64,000 bases of DNA, taken from Mucilaginibacter ginsenosidivorans. GTDB taxonomy: Bacteria > Bacteroidota > Bacteroidia > Sphingobacteriales > Sphingobacteriaceae. A program made the translations under genes and the position numbers. Shown in pieces: positions 51,381-58,658 of the stretch (position 1 is its first letter; the number at the start of each line of letters is the position of its first letter). Below the pieces are notes generated by a model. The model was not told the origin of the DNA and did no database searches. It saw only the letters and a program-made list of their open reading frames with translations. The DNA lies in NCBI RefSeq assembly GCF_007971025.1, contig NZ_CP042436.1, positions 186,001 to 250,000 on the forward strand, in the 5' to 3' direction.

Positions 51381-52028
51381 ATGAAACGGCGCCTGTTTTA
51401 CATAGTTATATTTGTCGCTTTCGGATTTTACAGCTGCAAAAAAGATAATGGCGCCAAACCATCGCCGGACAGTTACCTGCCGCTTACAAATGGCTCGTCG
51501 TGGAGTTACCAATATAGTTCTGACGGCGGCACTGCCGATACGCTTGTTATCACCATGACGGGCGGCAGCACCAAAATAAACGGCAAAACCTATTACAATG
51601 CATCAAGCGTTTTCAGGCAGAATAGCAGCCCGGGCTACTTTTATGTGGGTAACCATATTTACGCCACACGAACGATAGATGGTGTAAGCCCCGCAATAGA
51701 ATTGCAGCTATTGAACGATACGGCTTCCGTCGGCTTTCAATGGATCACCCAACCTACAGATAACGGCAAAATAGGCAACAAGCTGGCCCGCACGGTTAAT
51801 AGTATCAAGGAGAAGAATATCGACCGGATAATTCAAGGCCGGACTTATACCGACGTAACCCACACCCGAGTGCTGTTGCAATACGATTCAAACGACGGTT
51901 ATGGCTATCAAACCACGGTCACCTATGATTTTTACCTGGCCAAAGGCATCGGGCTGATAGAGAATGATGCCAATACGCTCAATATTCTTCACGAGACAGA
52001 GACCCTGTTTGATTATACGATAAAATAA
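51381..52028 (+). CDS. Hypothetical lipoprotein
   Basis: 215-residue protein of no named family. N-terminal signal with a lipobox (FGFYSC, Cys about residue 19), so it is predicted to be anchored in the membrane and face the periplasm or surface. The mature part begins with a DSYLPLTNGSSWSYQYSSDG motif, recurrent in Bacteroidota lipoproteins, and continues as a beta-rich domain ending GIGLIENDANTLNILHETETLFDYTIK. Its own promoter precedes it. No operon partner. Confidence 0.8.
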   Translation: MKRRLFYIVIFVAFGFYSCKKDNGAKPSPDSYLPLTNGSSWSYQYSSDGGTADTLVITMTGGSTKINGKTYYNASSVFRQNSSPGYFYVGNHIYATRTIDGVSPAIELQLLNDTASVGFQWITQPTDNGKIGNKLARTVNSIKEKNIDRIIQGRTYTDVTHTRVLLQYDSNDGYGYQTTVTYDFYLAKGIGLIENDANTLNILHETETLFDYTIK

Positions 52029-52228
52029 ATACCTGCCCCATTTTTCCCAAAACTCAAAAACCGTAAAGGCAATATGTCGCTATTGTTTTGACACCTTTTA
52101 TATCGTTGCCAATTTAAAACAAATGTGCTGCTGAGCTGTAGTACTAATGTATTCCGTATCGCTCCAATCTACGAGCCGATCTTTTTACCTCTCTTGTTAG
52201 TACTACTTACGTTTTTAAAAAAATCAAA

Positions 52229-52663
52229 ATGAATTTAAATCTATTAAAAGCAAAGCCCTTGCTTATGTATGCAGCAATATTTTTGATCGTGTTTGCCGTT
52301 AGTTCCTGCGCCCAAAAATTAAAGTTCGCCAATTCCTCTGTTGTTCCCGCTGCCGAAGGCACTGTAAAGATCAAAAAGGATAACAACAACAATTATAACA
52401 TCGAAATTGACGTTATACGCCTGGCAGATCCGAAAAGGCTCAGCCCGCCGAAAGAGACCTATGTTGTTTGGATAGAGACCGAAAATAACATGGCAAAAAA
52501 TATCGGCCAGTTAAAAAGCTCGAGCGGTATGTTCTCCAGCGCGCTTACAGCATCTATCAGTACCGTCAGCCCGGTAAAGCCGACGAAGATTTTCATAACT
52601 GCTGAAGATAGTGGAGATGTGCAATCGCCGGGTGAGGTTATTTTAACTATGGATTCCTTTTAA
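52229..52663 (+). CDS. Hypothetical lipoprotein
   Basis: 144 residues, no family recognised. A hydrophobic signal (about 12-26) ends in a lipobox SSC (Cys27). The mature domain has evenly spaced strands (GTVKIKKDNNNNYNIEIDVIRLADP, ETYVVWIETENN, PTKIFITAEDSG) that suggest a small immunoglobulin-like beta sandwich. ATG at 52229; about 200 bases of AT-rich sequence with no evident feature separate it from the preceding lipoprotein gene. Confidence 0.75.
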   Translation: MNLNLLKAKPLLMYAAIFLIVFAVSSCAQKLKFANSSVVPAAEGTVKIKKDNNNNYNIEIDVIRLADPKRLSPPKETYVVWIETENNMAKNIGQLKSSSGMFSSALTASISTVSPVKPTKIFITAEDSGDVQSPGEVILTMDSF

Positions 52664-52743
52664 CACTACGGTATCCGCCATTTAAAAATGCCGGCTTCCA
52701 TACTGAAGGGGTTAATTTTACAAATCATCCACAACCCCTTCTG

Positions 52744-52751
52744 TATTTTTG
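52744..52751 (+). promoter_or_regulatory. -7 box for the luciferase-like oxidoreductase
   Basis: TATTTTTG matches TAnnTTTG, 17 bases before the ATG at 52769. A T-rich stretch lies near the -33 position. Confidence 0.4.
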
Positions 52752-52768
52752 TGTTTTTAGGTTGATCT

Positions 52769-53791
52769 ATGAACACAAAACAAATCCGCCTCAGCGTGCT
52801 CGACCAATCGCCGGTGCGTAAGGGCGTTACTGCAGAACAAGCTGTAAAGGAAACCATCGAATTAGCAAAATATACCGACCAGTTGGGCTACACCCGCTTC
52901 TGGATATCGGAACATCATAACACAGGCAGCCTGGCGGGCTCAACACCCGAGGTTTTACTGGCTTACCTGGGCGGTCAAACGCAAAACATCCGCATAGGCT
53001 CGGGCGGGGTGATGATGCCTAACCACAGCACATTAAAAGTAGCCGAGAATTTCCGGATGTTGGAAGCACTGTTCCCCGGCCGGGTTGATCTGGGTATGGG
53101 TCGCGCTCCCGGTACCGACCGGCTGACGGCGTCGGTGTTAAACCCTTCGAATCAATTTGGCGGGCAGGAGTTTGTTAATCAACTGTATGATCTGCTCAAC
53201 TATTTTCACGACCGTGGCGAACCGGGCACCCCGCAATCCAAAATAAGGGCCATCCCACAGGTGCAAACCATCCCCGATATGTGGCTGCTAAGTTCAAGCG
53301 GCGAGAGCGGCTTGCTTGCCGCGCATTTTGGCATGGGCCTGTCGTTCGCGCATTTTATCAACCCCATCGGCGGACCGCAGGCAGTATCGGCCTACCGCGA
53401 ACGCTTTAAACCTTCGGAGGACCAGGCAGAACCGGCCGCCAGCGTTGCCATTTTTGTTTTTTGTTCGGAAGATGAGGAAAAGATAAGGCGGCACCAGGCA
53501 GTGATGGACTTTCGCTTCAACCAGTTCGAGCAGGGAAAAGGCATTGTGCCGATAGCTTATGAGGATGTAAAGAGCGTAACCTATACCCTTAACGAGCAGG
53601 AACGCATTATGCATAACCGCAAGCGCGTTATAACCGGTACGCCGGTTCAAATGAAAGAGAAGCTGACCAGGCTGGCCGATGATTATGATGTGGACGAGAT
53701 CATCGCCGTAACCATTACCGAGGATTTTGATGACAGGCTGGAGTCGTACCGGTTATTGGCGGAACAGTTTGCTTTAGTGAACGGTGATTAG
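52769..53791 (+). CDS. Luciferase-like (LLM-class) flavin-dependent oxidoreductase
   Basis: Cytosolic TIM-barrel flavoprotein of 340 residues in the bacterial luciferase family (MsnO8-like subgroup), which typically oxidises substrates with FMNH2 supplied by a partner reductase. Recognisable parts are RLSVLDQSPVRKG, YTRFWISEHHNTGSLAG, IRIGSGGVMMPNHS, RVDLGMGRAPG and the later ITGTPVQMKEKL. No reductase is adjacent. ATG at 52769. Substrate unknown. Confidence 0.92.
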   Translation: MNTKQIRLSVLDQSPVRKGVTAEQAVKETIELAKYTDQLGYTRFWISEHHNTGSLAGSTPEVLLAYLGGQTQNIRIGSGGVMMPNHSTLKVAENFRMLEALFPGRVDLGMGRAPGTDRLTASVLNPSNQFGGQEFVNQLYDLLNYFHDRGEPGTPQSKIRAIPQVQTIPDMWLLSSSGESGLLAAHFGMGLSFAHFINPIGGPQAVSAYRERFKPSEDQAEPAASVAIFVFCSEDEEKIRRHQAVMDFRFNQFEQGKGIVPIAYEDVKSVTYTLNEQERIMHNRKRVITGTPVQMKEKLTRLADDYDVDEIIAVTITEDFDDRLESYRLLAEQFALVNGD

Positions 53792-53815
53792 AGATTAGTG
53801 ATTAGGCCCGTGTTG
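53787..53815. repeat. Degenerate GTGATTAG repeats after the oxidoreductase gene
   Basis: GGTGATTAGAGATTAGTGATTAG overlaps the stop of the preceding gene; the words TGATTAG occur twice and AGATTAG once. Related strings occur at 20775-20800 and in the compound repeats at 55.2 and 56.6 kb. Confidence 0.45.
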
Positions 53816-53851
53816 ATATTACAATCGGATTTAAGGATTAAAATCTGCACA

Positions 53852-53897
53852 TTTGCACATCTATTAATTTGCACATCCACTAATTTGCATATCCAAA
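53852..53897. repeat. 16-bp tandem repeat before the aminotransferase gene
   Basis: Three units with a period of 16: TTTGCACATCTATTAA (53852-53867), TTTGCACATCCACTAA (53868-53883), and a diverged TTTGCATATCCAAA (53884-53897), ending four bases before the ATG at 53902. No spacer/repeat alternation, so not CRISPR. Confidence 0.8.
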
Positions 53898-53901
53898 TAC
53901 C

Positions 53902-55158
53902 ATGAGTGTTTCCGTATTGGCCCAGAACCTGAGGGGCTCTGAAATTATCAAGATCGCAGGCGAAATAAATGAGTTGAAAAGACAGGGGCAAAACATTGCC
54001 AACCTTACCATAGGCGACTTTGATTCGAACATTTACCCTATACCTGCGCCGCTTAAACAAGGTATTGTTGAGGCCTACGGCGCCGACCAGACCAACTACC
54101 CTCCGGCCGACGGGATGCTGAACCTGCGCGAAAGCGTTTCGGGTTTTTTGAAAAGCCGCTACAATTTGGATTATGCAGCTAACCAGATACTGATATCGGG
54201 CGGCTCAAGACCGCTTATTTATTCCATCTACCTGGCGGTTGTCGACCCGGGCGATAAGGTGGTGTTCCCTACCCCGTCGTGGAACAATAATCACTATTGC
54301 GATCTGACCGGCGCCGAATCGGTAATGATAGAAACACAGCCCGAACATAATTTTATGCCTACGGCCGATGAACTGCGCCCGCATATCAAAGGCGCTGCTT
54401 TACTGGCACTTTGTTCGCCGTTGAACCCAACGGGAACCATGTTCACCAAAAAGGACCTGGAGGAAATATGCGACCTGGTAATTGCCGAAAACAAAACCCG
54501 CAAAGCCGGCGAAAAGCCGCTTTATATATTATACGACCAGATATACTCACAACTTACCTTCGGGCACCACGAGCATTTTAACCCCGTATCGCTGCGTCCC
54601 GAACTGAAGGACCATGTGATATTTGTAGACGGTGCTTCCAAGTGTTTTGCCTCCACGGGCGTGCGCGTTGGCTGGGGCTTTGGGCCGGCAAATGTGATCA
54701 ATAACATGAAAGCCATTGTGGGCCACATGGGTGCCTGGTCGCCAAAGGCCGAACAGGTGGCTATGGCAAAGTTCCTGAAAGAAGATGACAATGTGAACGG
54801 CTACCTTGGCACTTTCAAAGCCAGGATACAAAACAGCCTGAACACGCTGCACCAGGGCTTTCAGCAATTGAAAGCCGAAGGCTTTAAGGTAGATTCCATT
54901 GAACCGATGGGCGCCATTTACCTCACCATAAAAGTGGACTACGCCGGCAAAACCACACCCGACGGCGACCTGCTTAAAACGGCTACCGACATCAATTTTT
55001 ACCTCATCAAACACGCAGGCGTGGCCCTGGTGCCATTCTCCGCTTTCGGTACCGGTGAGGATGTTAACTGGTTCCGCGCATCGGTAGGTGCAAGCACTTT
55101 GCAGGATATTGAGCAATTGATACCAAGGGTGAAAGATGCTTTGGCGAAGCTGAAGTAA
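53902..55158 (+). CDS. PLP-dependent aminotransferase, class I/II
   Basis: Cytosolic fold-type I aminotransferase of 418 residues. Seen are LTIGDFDSNIYPIP near the start, ILISGGSRPLIYS, CSPLNPTGTMF (about 172), YDQIYSQL, and the PLP lysine in FVDGASKCFASTGVRVGW (about 246). The length and motifs resemble aspartate/aromatic aminotransferases. The amino donor cannot be specified. A tandem repeat occupies the space where its leader would be. Confidence 0.93.
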   Translation: MSVSVLAQNLRGSEIIKIAGEINELKRQGQNIANLTIGDFDSNIYPIPAPLKQGIVEAYGADQTNYPPADGMLNLRESVSGFLKSRYNLDYAANQILISGGSRPLIYSIYLAVVDPGDKVVFPTPSWNNNHYCDLTGAESVMIETQPEHNFMPTADELRPHIKGAALLALCSPLNPTGTMFTKKDLEEICDLVIAENKTRKAGEKPLYILYDQIYSQLTFGHHEHFNPVSLRPELKDHVIFVDGASKCFASTGVRVGWGFGPANVINNMKAIVGHMGAWSPKAEQVAMAKFLKEDDNVNGYLGTFKARIQNSLNTLHQGFQQLKAEGFKVDSIEPMGAIYLTIKVDYAGKTTPDGDLLKTATDINFYLIKHAGVALVPFSAFGTGEDVNWFRASVGASTLQDIEQLIPRVKDALAKLK

Positions 55159-55159
55159 G

Positions 55160-55287
55160 GTGACTGGTTAATTTGTGATCGGTTAACTTGTGACTGGTAT
55201 GCCTGATCACTAATTAACTGATCACGGGTTGACTGTTTCACCCGTTTCACTCCTCTGCACCTGCAACAATTGAAACATGGAAACAAG
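55160..55287. repeat. Compound repeat, copy A (left flank of the AAA ATPase gene)
   Basis: Degenerate units of about 14-15 bases (TGACTGGTTAATTT, TGATCGGTTAACTT, TGACTGGTATGCC, TGATCACTAATTAAC, TGATCACGGGTTGAC) are followed by a TTTCAC-type palindrome: GTTTCAC (55244-55250) and TGAAAC (55271-55276), with CTGCAACAA (55261-55269) between. Same order and orientation as copy B at 56520-56656. Part C (57273-57316) repeats the palindromic half almost verbatim. Confidence 0.75.
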
Positions 55288-55336
55288 GCTAAAGGCGGAA
55301 AGGGCAAAGAAGAAAGGTTTTTTACGCCATCACCTT

Positions 55337-56476
55337 TTACCTCCCATTCTTTAGCAGCCGGTTCACCTTGCTTGGCGATATGGCCAGTTCGGCAGCTATT
55401 TCCCGCTGTGTCATGCCGGTATCGTGCAATTCCTGAACGCTGTTCAGCAGATGGTCGGCACTATCCGGTGATGGCTCCCTCAGGTGGTCCCACTCGCGGC
55501 CGAAACCCGTAAACTCGTACTGTAAAAAATTGTGCGGCTTGTTCACTATGCACACGCATACATTTTCGGCGCCGTACATTTCGCCCGTGTTGCGCTGTTT
55601 TATCTGTTTCAGGTAGCGCACATCCTTATCCTTGGGGTTTTCGCCAATGGCAAAGGCGCTGTCGCAAAAGTTTATCAGCATCTTGCTGCCATGCAGGTCG
55701 TTGCGGGTAATGGGCTTGCTTTTATCGCGCTTGGGCGTATGCGCCAGGGCAAGTATGCTAAGGCGGTATTTGGTTTTCAGGCGTTTCAGCTGCTTCATCA
55801 GCGGCAGGGCGCTGTGCGCCTTTTCGGTCTCGTTGCGCAGGTAGGTAAGGTTATCGATAATGAGCACTTTGGCGTTGCACGATACCACGGCGCTCTCCAG
55901 CGACTCGGCCAGGTACTCCTCGTAACCGGCGGTATCTTCGGGCAGGTCAAAGTCGGGGTCGATAACCGCGCGGAAAAAATCGGGGTGAAACTGGAAATGC
56001 TCCTTATAGTCGGCCGCATAGCGCACCTCCAGCTGCTTTTTGCTCATCTCGAAATCGAAATAAAGCACCTTTTGCGCATTGGCCTCCATCCGGAAACCCG
56101 GTATCGGCACGCCGCTGGTAATGCTGTTGCCTATTTGTATGGCCAGTACCGATTTGCCCAGGTTGGTGTCCGAAAACAGGATGCACAGCTCGCCCTCGTG
56201 CCAAAACTCCGAGAACAGCATTTTGGGTACAGGTTCGTTTTTGGCCTCGTCTATCCATTTTTTAACCGGGCGGATCAGGAACAGGCCGCGGGCAACGTTT
56301 TCCTGCGCCCAGTATTCCTCGTTATCGCGCAGCATTTCGTCGCGGATAGCCTCTGAAAACCCTTTGGGTATGGTTGTGGGAACGGAAAGACCGGAGAGAT
56401 CAATTTTTGGCGAAATGGTGGGGATTGACACCGCGGCTTCGCCCGGCCGTGGGTGCGTGGATGGGTTTTCTTCCAT
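55337..56476 (-). CDS. RecA/RepA-fold AAA ATPase with C-terminal helix-turn-helix
   Basis: 379-residue cytosolic protein of the AAA_25 (RepA/KaiC-like) group. Walker A is degenerate (SDTNLGKS, 102-109, Ser in place of the first Gly), strand YFDFEMSKKQL follows, Walker B is VLIIDNLTYL (204-213), and ILALAHTPKRD with DLHGSKMLINFCD resembles the RepA hexameric helicase loop. The C-terminus (about 352-377) is a resolvase-type HTH (MTQREIAAELAISPSKVNRLLK). The N-terminal 50 residues are Pro-rich. It is GC-richer to the eye than nearby housekeeping genes and flanked by direct repeats. Likely a plasmid- or element-derived replication/mobilisation ATPase; no partner replication gene is present. Confidence 0.85.
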   Translation of the reverse strand: MEENPSTHPRPGEAAVSIPTISPKIDLSGLSVPTTIPKGFSEAIRDEMLRDNEEYWAQENVARGLFLIRPVKKWIDEAKNEPVPKMLFSEFWHEGELCILFSDTNLGKSVLAIQIGNSITSGVPIPGFRMEANAQKVLYFDFEMSKKQLEVRYAADYKEHFQFHPDFFRAVIDPDFDLPEDTAGYEEYLAESLESAVVSCNAKVLIIDNLTYLRNETEKAHSALPLMKQLKRLKTKYRLSILALAHTPKRDKSKPITRNDLHGSKMLINFCDSAFAIGENPKDKDVRYLKQIKQRNTGEMYGAENVCVCIVNKPHNFLQYEFTGFGREWDHLREPSPDSADHLLNSVQELHDTGMTQREIAAELAISPSKVNRLLKNGR

Positions 56477-56519
56477 GTTGAAAAGATTTAAGTGTTTACT
56501 AATGATGATACCCGTGCAT

Positions 56520-56656
56520 GGAGTGATTGGTTAACTGGTGATTAGTTAACTGGTTAATTGGTGACTGGCATTCCTGATCACTAATTAACCGATCACCGGT
56601 TAACTGTTTCAAGCGTTTCACCTGTTGCAGGGCGCAAGGGTATGAAACAGTGAAAC
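56520..56656. repeat. Compound repeat, copy B (right flank of the AAA ATPase gene)
   Basis: Units TGATTGGTTAACTGG, TGATTAGTTAACTGG, TTAATTGG, TGACTGGCATTCC, TGATCACTAATTAACC and GATCACCGGTTAAC precede the palindrome GTTTCAC (56615-56621) with GTGAAAC (56650-56656). A second pair, GTTTCA at 56606-56611 and TGAAACA at 56643-56649, surrounds it. Same order as copy A, directly oriented. Confidence 0.75.
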
Positions 56657-56835
56657 AAAGGGAGAGATCAGCCGAACGGACGAGTCAAATATAAAGATAA
56701 AAATGTAAAATACAAGAATAATCTTTATTATTAATTATAAGTTATTGAAATTGAGCAGGAAGCGCGGAAAATAGGGTGAAAAAACGGGGTGGTAACTGTA
56801 GTTTTATTAATATCTTTATAAATAAACTTGAATGC

Positions 56836-56979
56836 ATGGAAGCTAAATTCGCCTTGAGGGTAAAAAATCTTGTACAAGTTGCTAAAGAACTAGCGAATGA
56901 AGTCGGTAATGCCAAACTAGAATCTGAACACTTTTTATTAGCCTTTATAAAAGATCCATTAAATATCGTTCTACGATAA
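56836..56979 (+). CDS. Clp N-terminal-domain-like fragment
   Basis: The ATG at 56836 encodes 47 residues whose body (FALRVKNLVQVAKELANEV...LESEHFLLAFI) matches the first helices of the ClpA/ClpC N-domain, which binds adaptors or substrates. It stops at 56979 where a full N-domain would continue. A second frame with membrane helices opens right after, so this is probably the 5' half of a small Clp_N-plus-membrane protein broken by a frameshift. The region is AT-rich with little codon bias. Confidence 0.4.
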   Translation: MEAKFALRVKNLVQVAKELANEVGNAKLESEHFLLAFIKDPLNIVLR

Positions 56980-57013
56980 TCCCTGGCGTCCGCGATGGAA
57001 TTTTGAGCCTTAC

Positions 57014-57268
57014 ATGCTGGATGGAGGTGAATTTGTGATCAGTGATGGCCCGGAAAACGAAAAGTTGGTAACATTAAATTATTATTGGCGGTATTTACCA
57101 TTCCTTTTTGGCTATACGTTCTTTTTATTTTTCCTGATAATAGACAAGGTGTATCCGGGAATATGGTTCTTTTCAATGTTCTACGCTATTGTTGTTCCGA
57201 TTGACATTATGAGGTCCAAAAGCAAAGCAAAAGAATTGCTCACGGCGGTTTTAAGCAATCATGAATGA
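57014..57268 (+). CDS. Small two-helix membrane protein, probably 3' half of a broken gene
   Basis: 84 residues with two membrane helices (about 27-45 and 49-66) and a basic/charged C-terminus (SKSKAKELLTAVLS). The frame is open from 56963, without a start until 57014, and the sequence before the ATG reads plausibly as protein (DNPWRPRWNFEPY). That suggests continuity with the Clp_N-like fragment upstream through a one-base shift between 56963 and 56979. No family is recognised. Confidence 0.4.
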   Translation: MLDGGEFVISDGPENEKLVTLNYYWRYLPFLFGYTFFLFFLIIDKVYPGIWFFSMFYAIVVPIDIMRSKSKAKELLTAVLSNHE

Positions 57269-57272
57269 AAAG

Positions 57273-57316
57273 CGTTTCACTCCTTTACACCTGCAACAAG
57301 TTGCAACATGTGAAAC
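57273..57316. repeat. GTTTCAC palindrome, copy C
   Basis: GTTTCAC (57274-57280) pairs with GTGAAAC (57310-57316), and inside it TGCAAC (57292-57297) pairs with GTTGCA (57300-57305), giving a long nested hairpin. It begins at the stop codon of the preceding small gene and matches copy A over about 35 bases (CGTTTCACTCCT...CACCTGCAACAA). Confidence 0.75.
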
Positions 57317-57327
57317 AGTGGCTCGCT

Positions 57328-57460
57328 TTTGTCATTCTGAGCATCGCGAAGAATCTATTGCGGATTATTAATCAAGGAAGAATTTCAAAATATTCCTCCG
57401 TCTCGTGGCTATCAATAGATGCTGAACCTGCCTGCCGGCAGGCAGGTTCAGCATGACAAA
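57328..57460. mobile_element. MITE-like element with inverted ends and a 32-bp perfect palindrome
   Basis: A 133-bp non-coding element ends in TTTGTCATTCTGAGC (57328-57342) and, inverted, GTTCAGCATGACAAA (57446-57460): 13 of 15 positions match. Its right end contains a perfect 32-base palindrome at 57421-57452 centred on CTGCCGGCAG. No transposase is inside. The GTCATTCTGAGC...GAAGAATCT words resemble a dispersed repeat widespread in Bacteroidota genomes. Confidence 0.7.
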
Positions 57461-57465
57461 TCTTA

Positions 57466-57511
57466 GAAATGCCTGATTAACCAATCACTAATTAACCGGT
57501 CACCGGTTAAC
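57466..57511. repeat. Iteron-like units, copy D
   Basis: TGCCTGATTAACC, AATCACTAATTAACC and GGTCACCGGTTAAC repeat the first half of the compound repeats at 55.2 and 56.6 kb, here without the GTTTCAC palindrome. Followed by the DUF1080 gene's short leader. Confidence 0.6.
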
Positions 57512-57560
57512 AAATCCCCAAAAACTGCTACCTTTAAACCTCACTACAAAAAAACCAACA

Positions 57561-58529
57561 ATGAACCAACAAACCGTTTTCGGCAAATGGCATGGCATCA
57601 TGTCGCTGCTGTTTATTTTCAGCTTATTTTTTATTCCTGCTGCCCACGCGCAGCAAAGCAAGGACCCGGATGTAATAGGCCGGTGGGACCTAACCGTCGA
57701 TAAAGGCGGCCAGAGTTTGCCGTCGTGGCTCGAGGTGCAAAAATCGGGCACACACACGCTTATCGGGCGTTTTTGTTATGCCTTCGGCAGCGCCAGGCCT
57801 ATTTCGCAGGTGATGGAGAAGGATGGCAAATTCAGCTTTTCTATTCCGCCGCAATGGGAAGAGGGCAGCCGCAATATGGATTTTGAGTTTGAGGTGAACG
57901 GCGACGCCATTAAAGGCACCATGGTTTACACCGACGGCCAAACCTACAACTGGACCGGTGTACGCGCGCCATTGCTGGCACGCAGCAAAACCCCGGTTTG
58001 GGGCAAGCCCATCCGCCTGTTCAACGGCAAAAATACCAAAGGCTGGCATACCGACGGCAGGCCCAACCAGTGGGTAGTGGAGAATGGTATTTTGCGGAGC
58101 AAAAAATCGGGCGCCAACCTGATGACCGATAAAACCTTTACCGATTTTAAACTGCATATCGAGTTCCGTTACCAGCAGGGCAGCAACAGCGGCGTTTACC
58201 TGCGCGGCCGGTATGAGACCCAGGTAATAGACACTAAAAGCGGCGAGCCTGAACCGATAAATAACCAGTTCAGTTCGATATATGGCTTTTTGGCGCCAAA
58301 CAAAATGATGGCCAAAAACCCGGGCGAATGGCAGTCGTACGATATTACGCTGGTAGGTCGCCTGGTTACGGTAGTGGCCAACGGGCAGGAAGTTATCTGC
58401 CGCCAGATAATCCCGGGCATTACCGGCGGCGCTATCGACAGCAAGGAAGGCGAACCTGGCCCCATTTTTATACAAGGCGACCATGGCCCGATAGATTACC
58501 GCAATATTGTGATAACACCGGCGAAGTAG
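57561..58529 (+). CDS. Exported DUF1080 (3-keto-disaccharide hydrolase-type) protein
   Basis: 322-residue secreted protein; signal peptide to about residue 31 (IPAAHAQ). A small N-terminal beta domain (about 38-135, DVIGRWDLTVDKGGQSLPSWLEV) precedes the concanavalin-like DUF1080 domain (about 145-320) with LFNGKNTKGWHTDG, FKLHIEFRY, GSNSGVYLRGRYETQV and PIFIQGDHGPIDYRNI. Family members act on or bind glycans, some as 3-keto-glucoside hydrolases. ATG at 57561. No sugar oxidoreductase is adjacent. Confidence 0.93.
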   Translation: MNQQTVFGKWHGIMSLLFIFSLFFIPAAHAQQSKDPDVIGRWDLTVDKGGQSLPSWLEVQKSGTHTLIGRFCYAFGSARPISQVMEKDGKFSFSIPPQWEEGSRNMDFEFEVNGDAIKGTMVYTDGQTYNWTGVRAPLLARSKTPVWGKPIRLFNGKNTKGWHTDGRPNQWVVENGILRSKKSGANLMTDKTFTDFKLHIEFRYQQGSNSGVYLRGRYETQVIDTKSGEPEPINNQFSSIYGFLAPNKMMAKNPGEWQSYDITLVGRLVTVVANGQEVICRQIIPGITGGAIDSKEGEPGPIFIQGDHGPIDYRNIVITPAK

Positions 58530-58536
58530 TTTATGA

Positions 58537-58601
58537 GAATCAAGAGCCAAGAACCCGGAGCCAGGATTGTCTTGTTTCCTGACTCTTGGTTCCTGGTTCT
58601 T
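58537..58601. repeat. AAGAACC/GGTTCTT imperfect hairpin repeat
   Basis: AAGAACC (58549-58555) pairs with GGTTCTT (58595-58601), and the neighbouring words AGCCAAGAACC, GGAGCCAGGA, TCCTGACTCTTGG and TTCCTGG extend the pairing imperfectly. Lies between DUF1080 and OmpH; shares AATCAAGAG with the frr-pyrH spacer. Confidence 0.5.
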
Positions 58602-58658
58602 TCATTTTCGCGTAATTTCCTAACTTCGCAGCTTTTAGGAATTTTAAAGAAGCGAATC

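Noticed and set aside
53852..53897. Possible CRISPR array
   Set aside because: Contiguous degenerate units of 16 bases without spacers and without cas genes.
54547..55116. 189-codon minus-strand frame inside the aminotransferase gene
   Set aside because: Antisense shadow of a well-conserved PLP enzyme.
55532..56356. Long open frame (274 codons) on the plus strand across the AAA ATPase gene
   Set aside because: It is antisense to a protein with recognisable Walker motifs and HTH, and its own translation has no family features; GC-rich genes produce such shadow frames.
56836..57268. Programmed frameshift joining the Clp_N-like and membrane frames
   Set aside because: No slippery heptamer with a downstream structure was seen; simple decay or sequencing error is more likely.
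57690..58550. 286-codon frame on the minus strand across DUF1080
   Set aside because: Antisense to a clear DUF1080 protein with signal peptide; the translated sequence is low in typical domain patterns.
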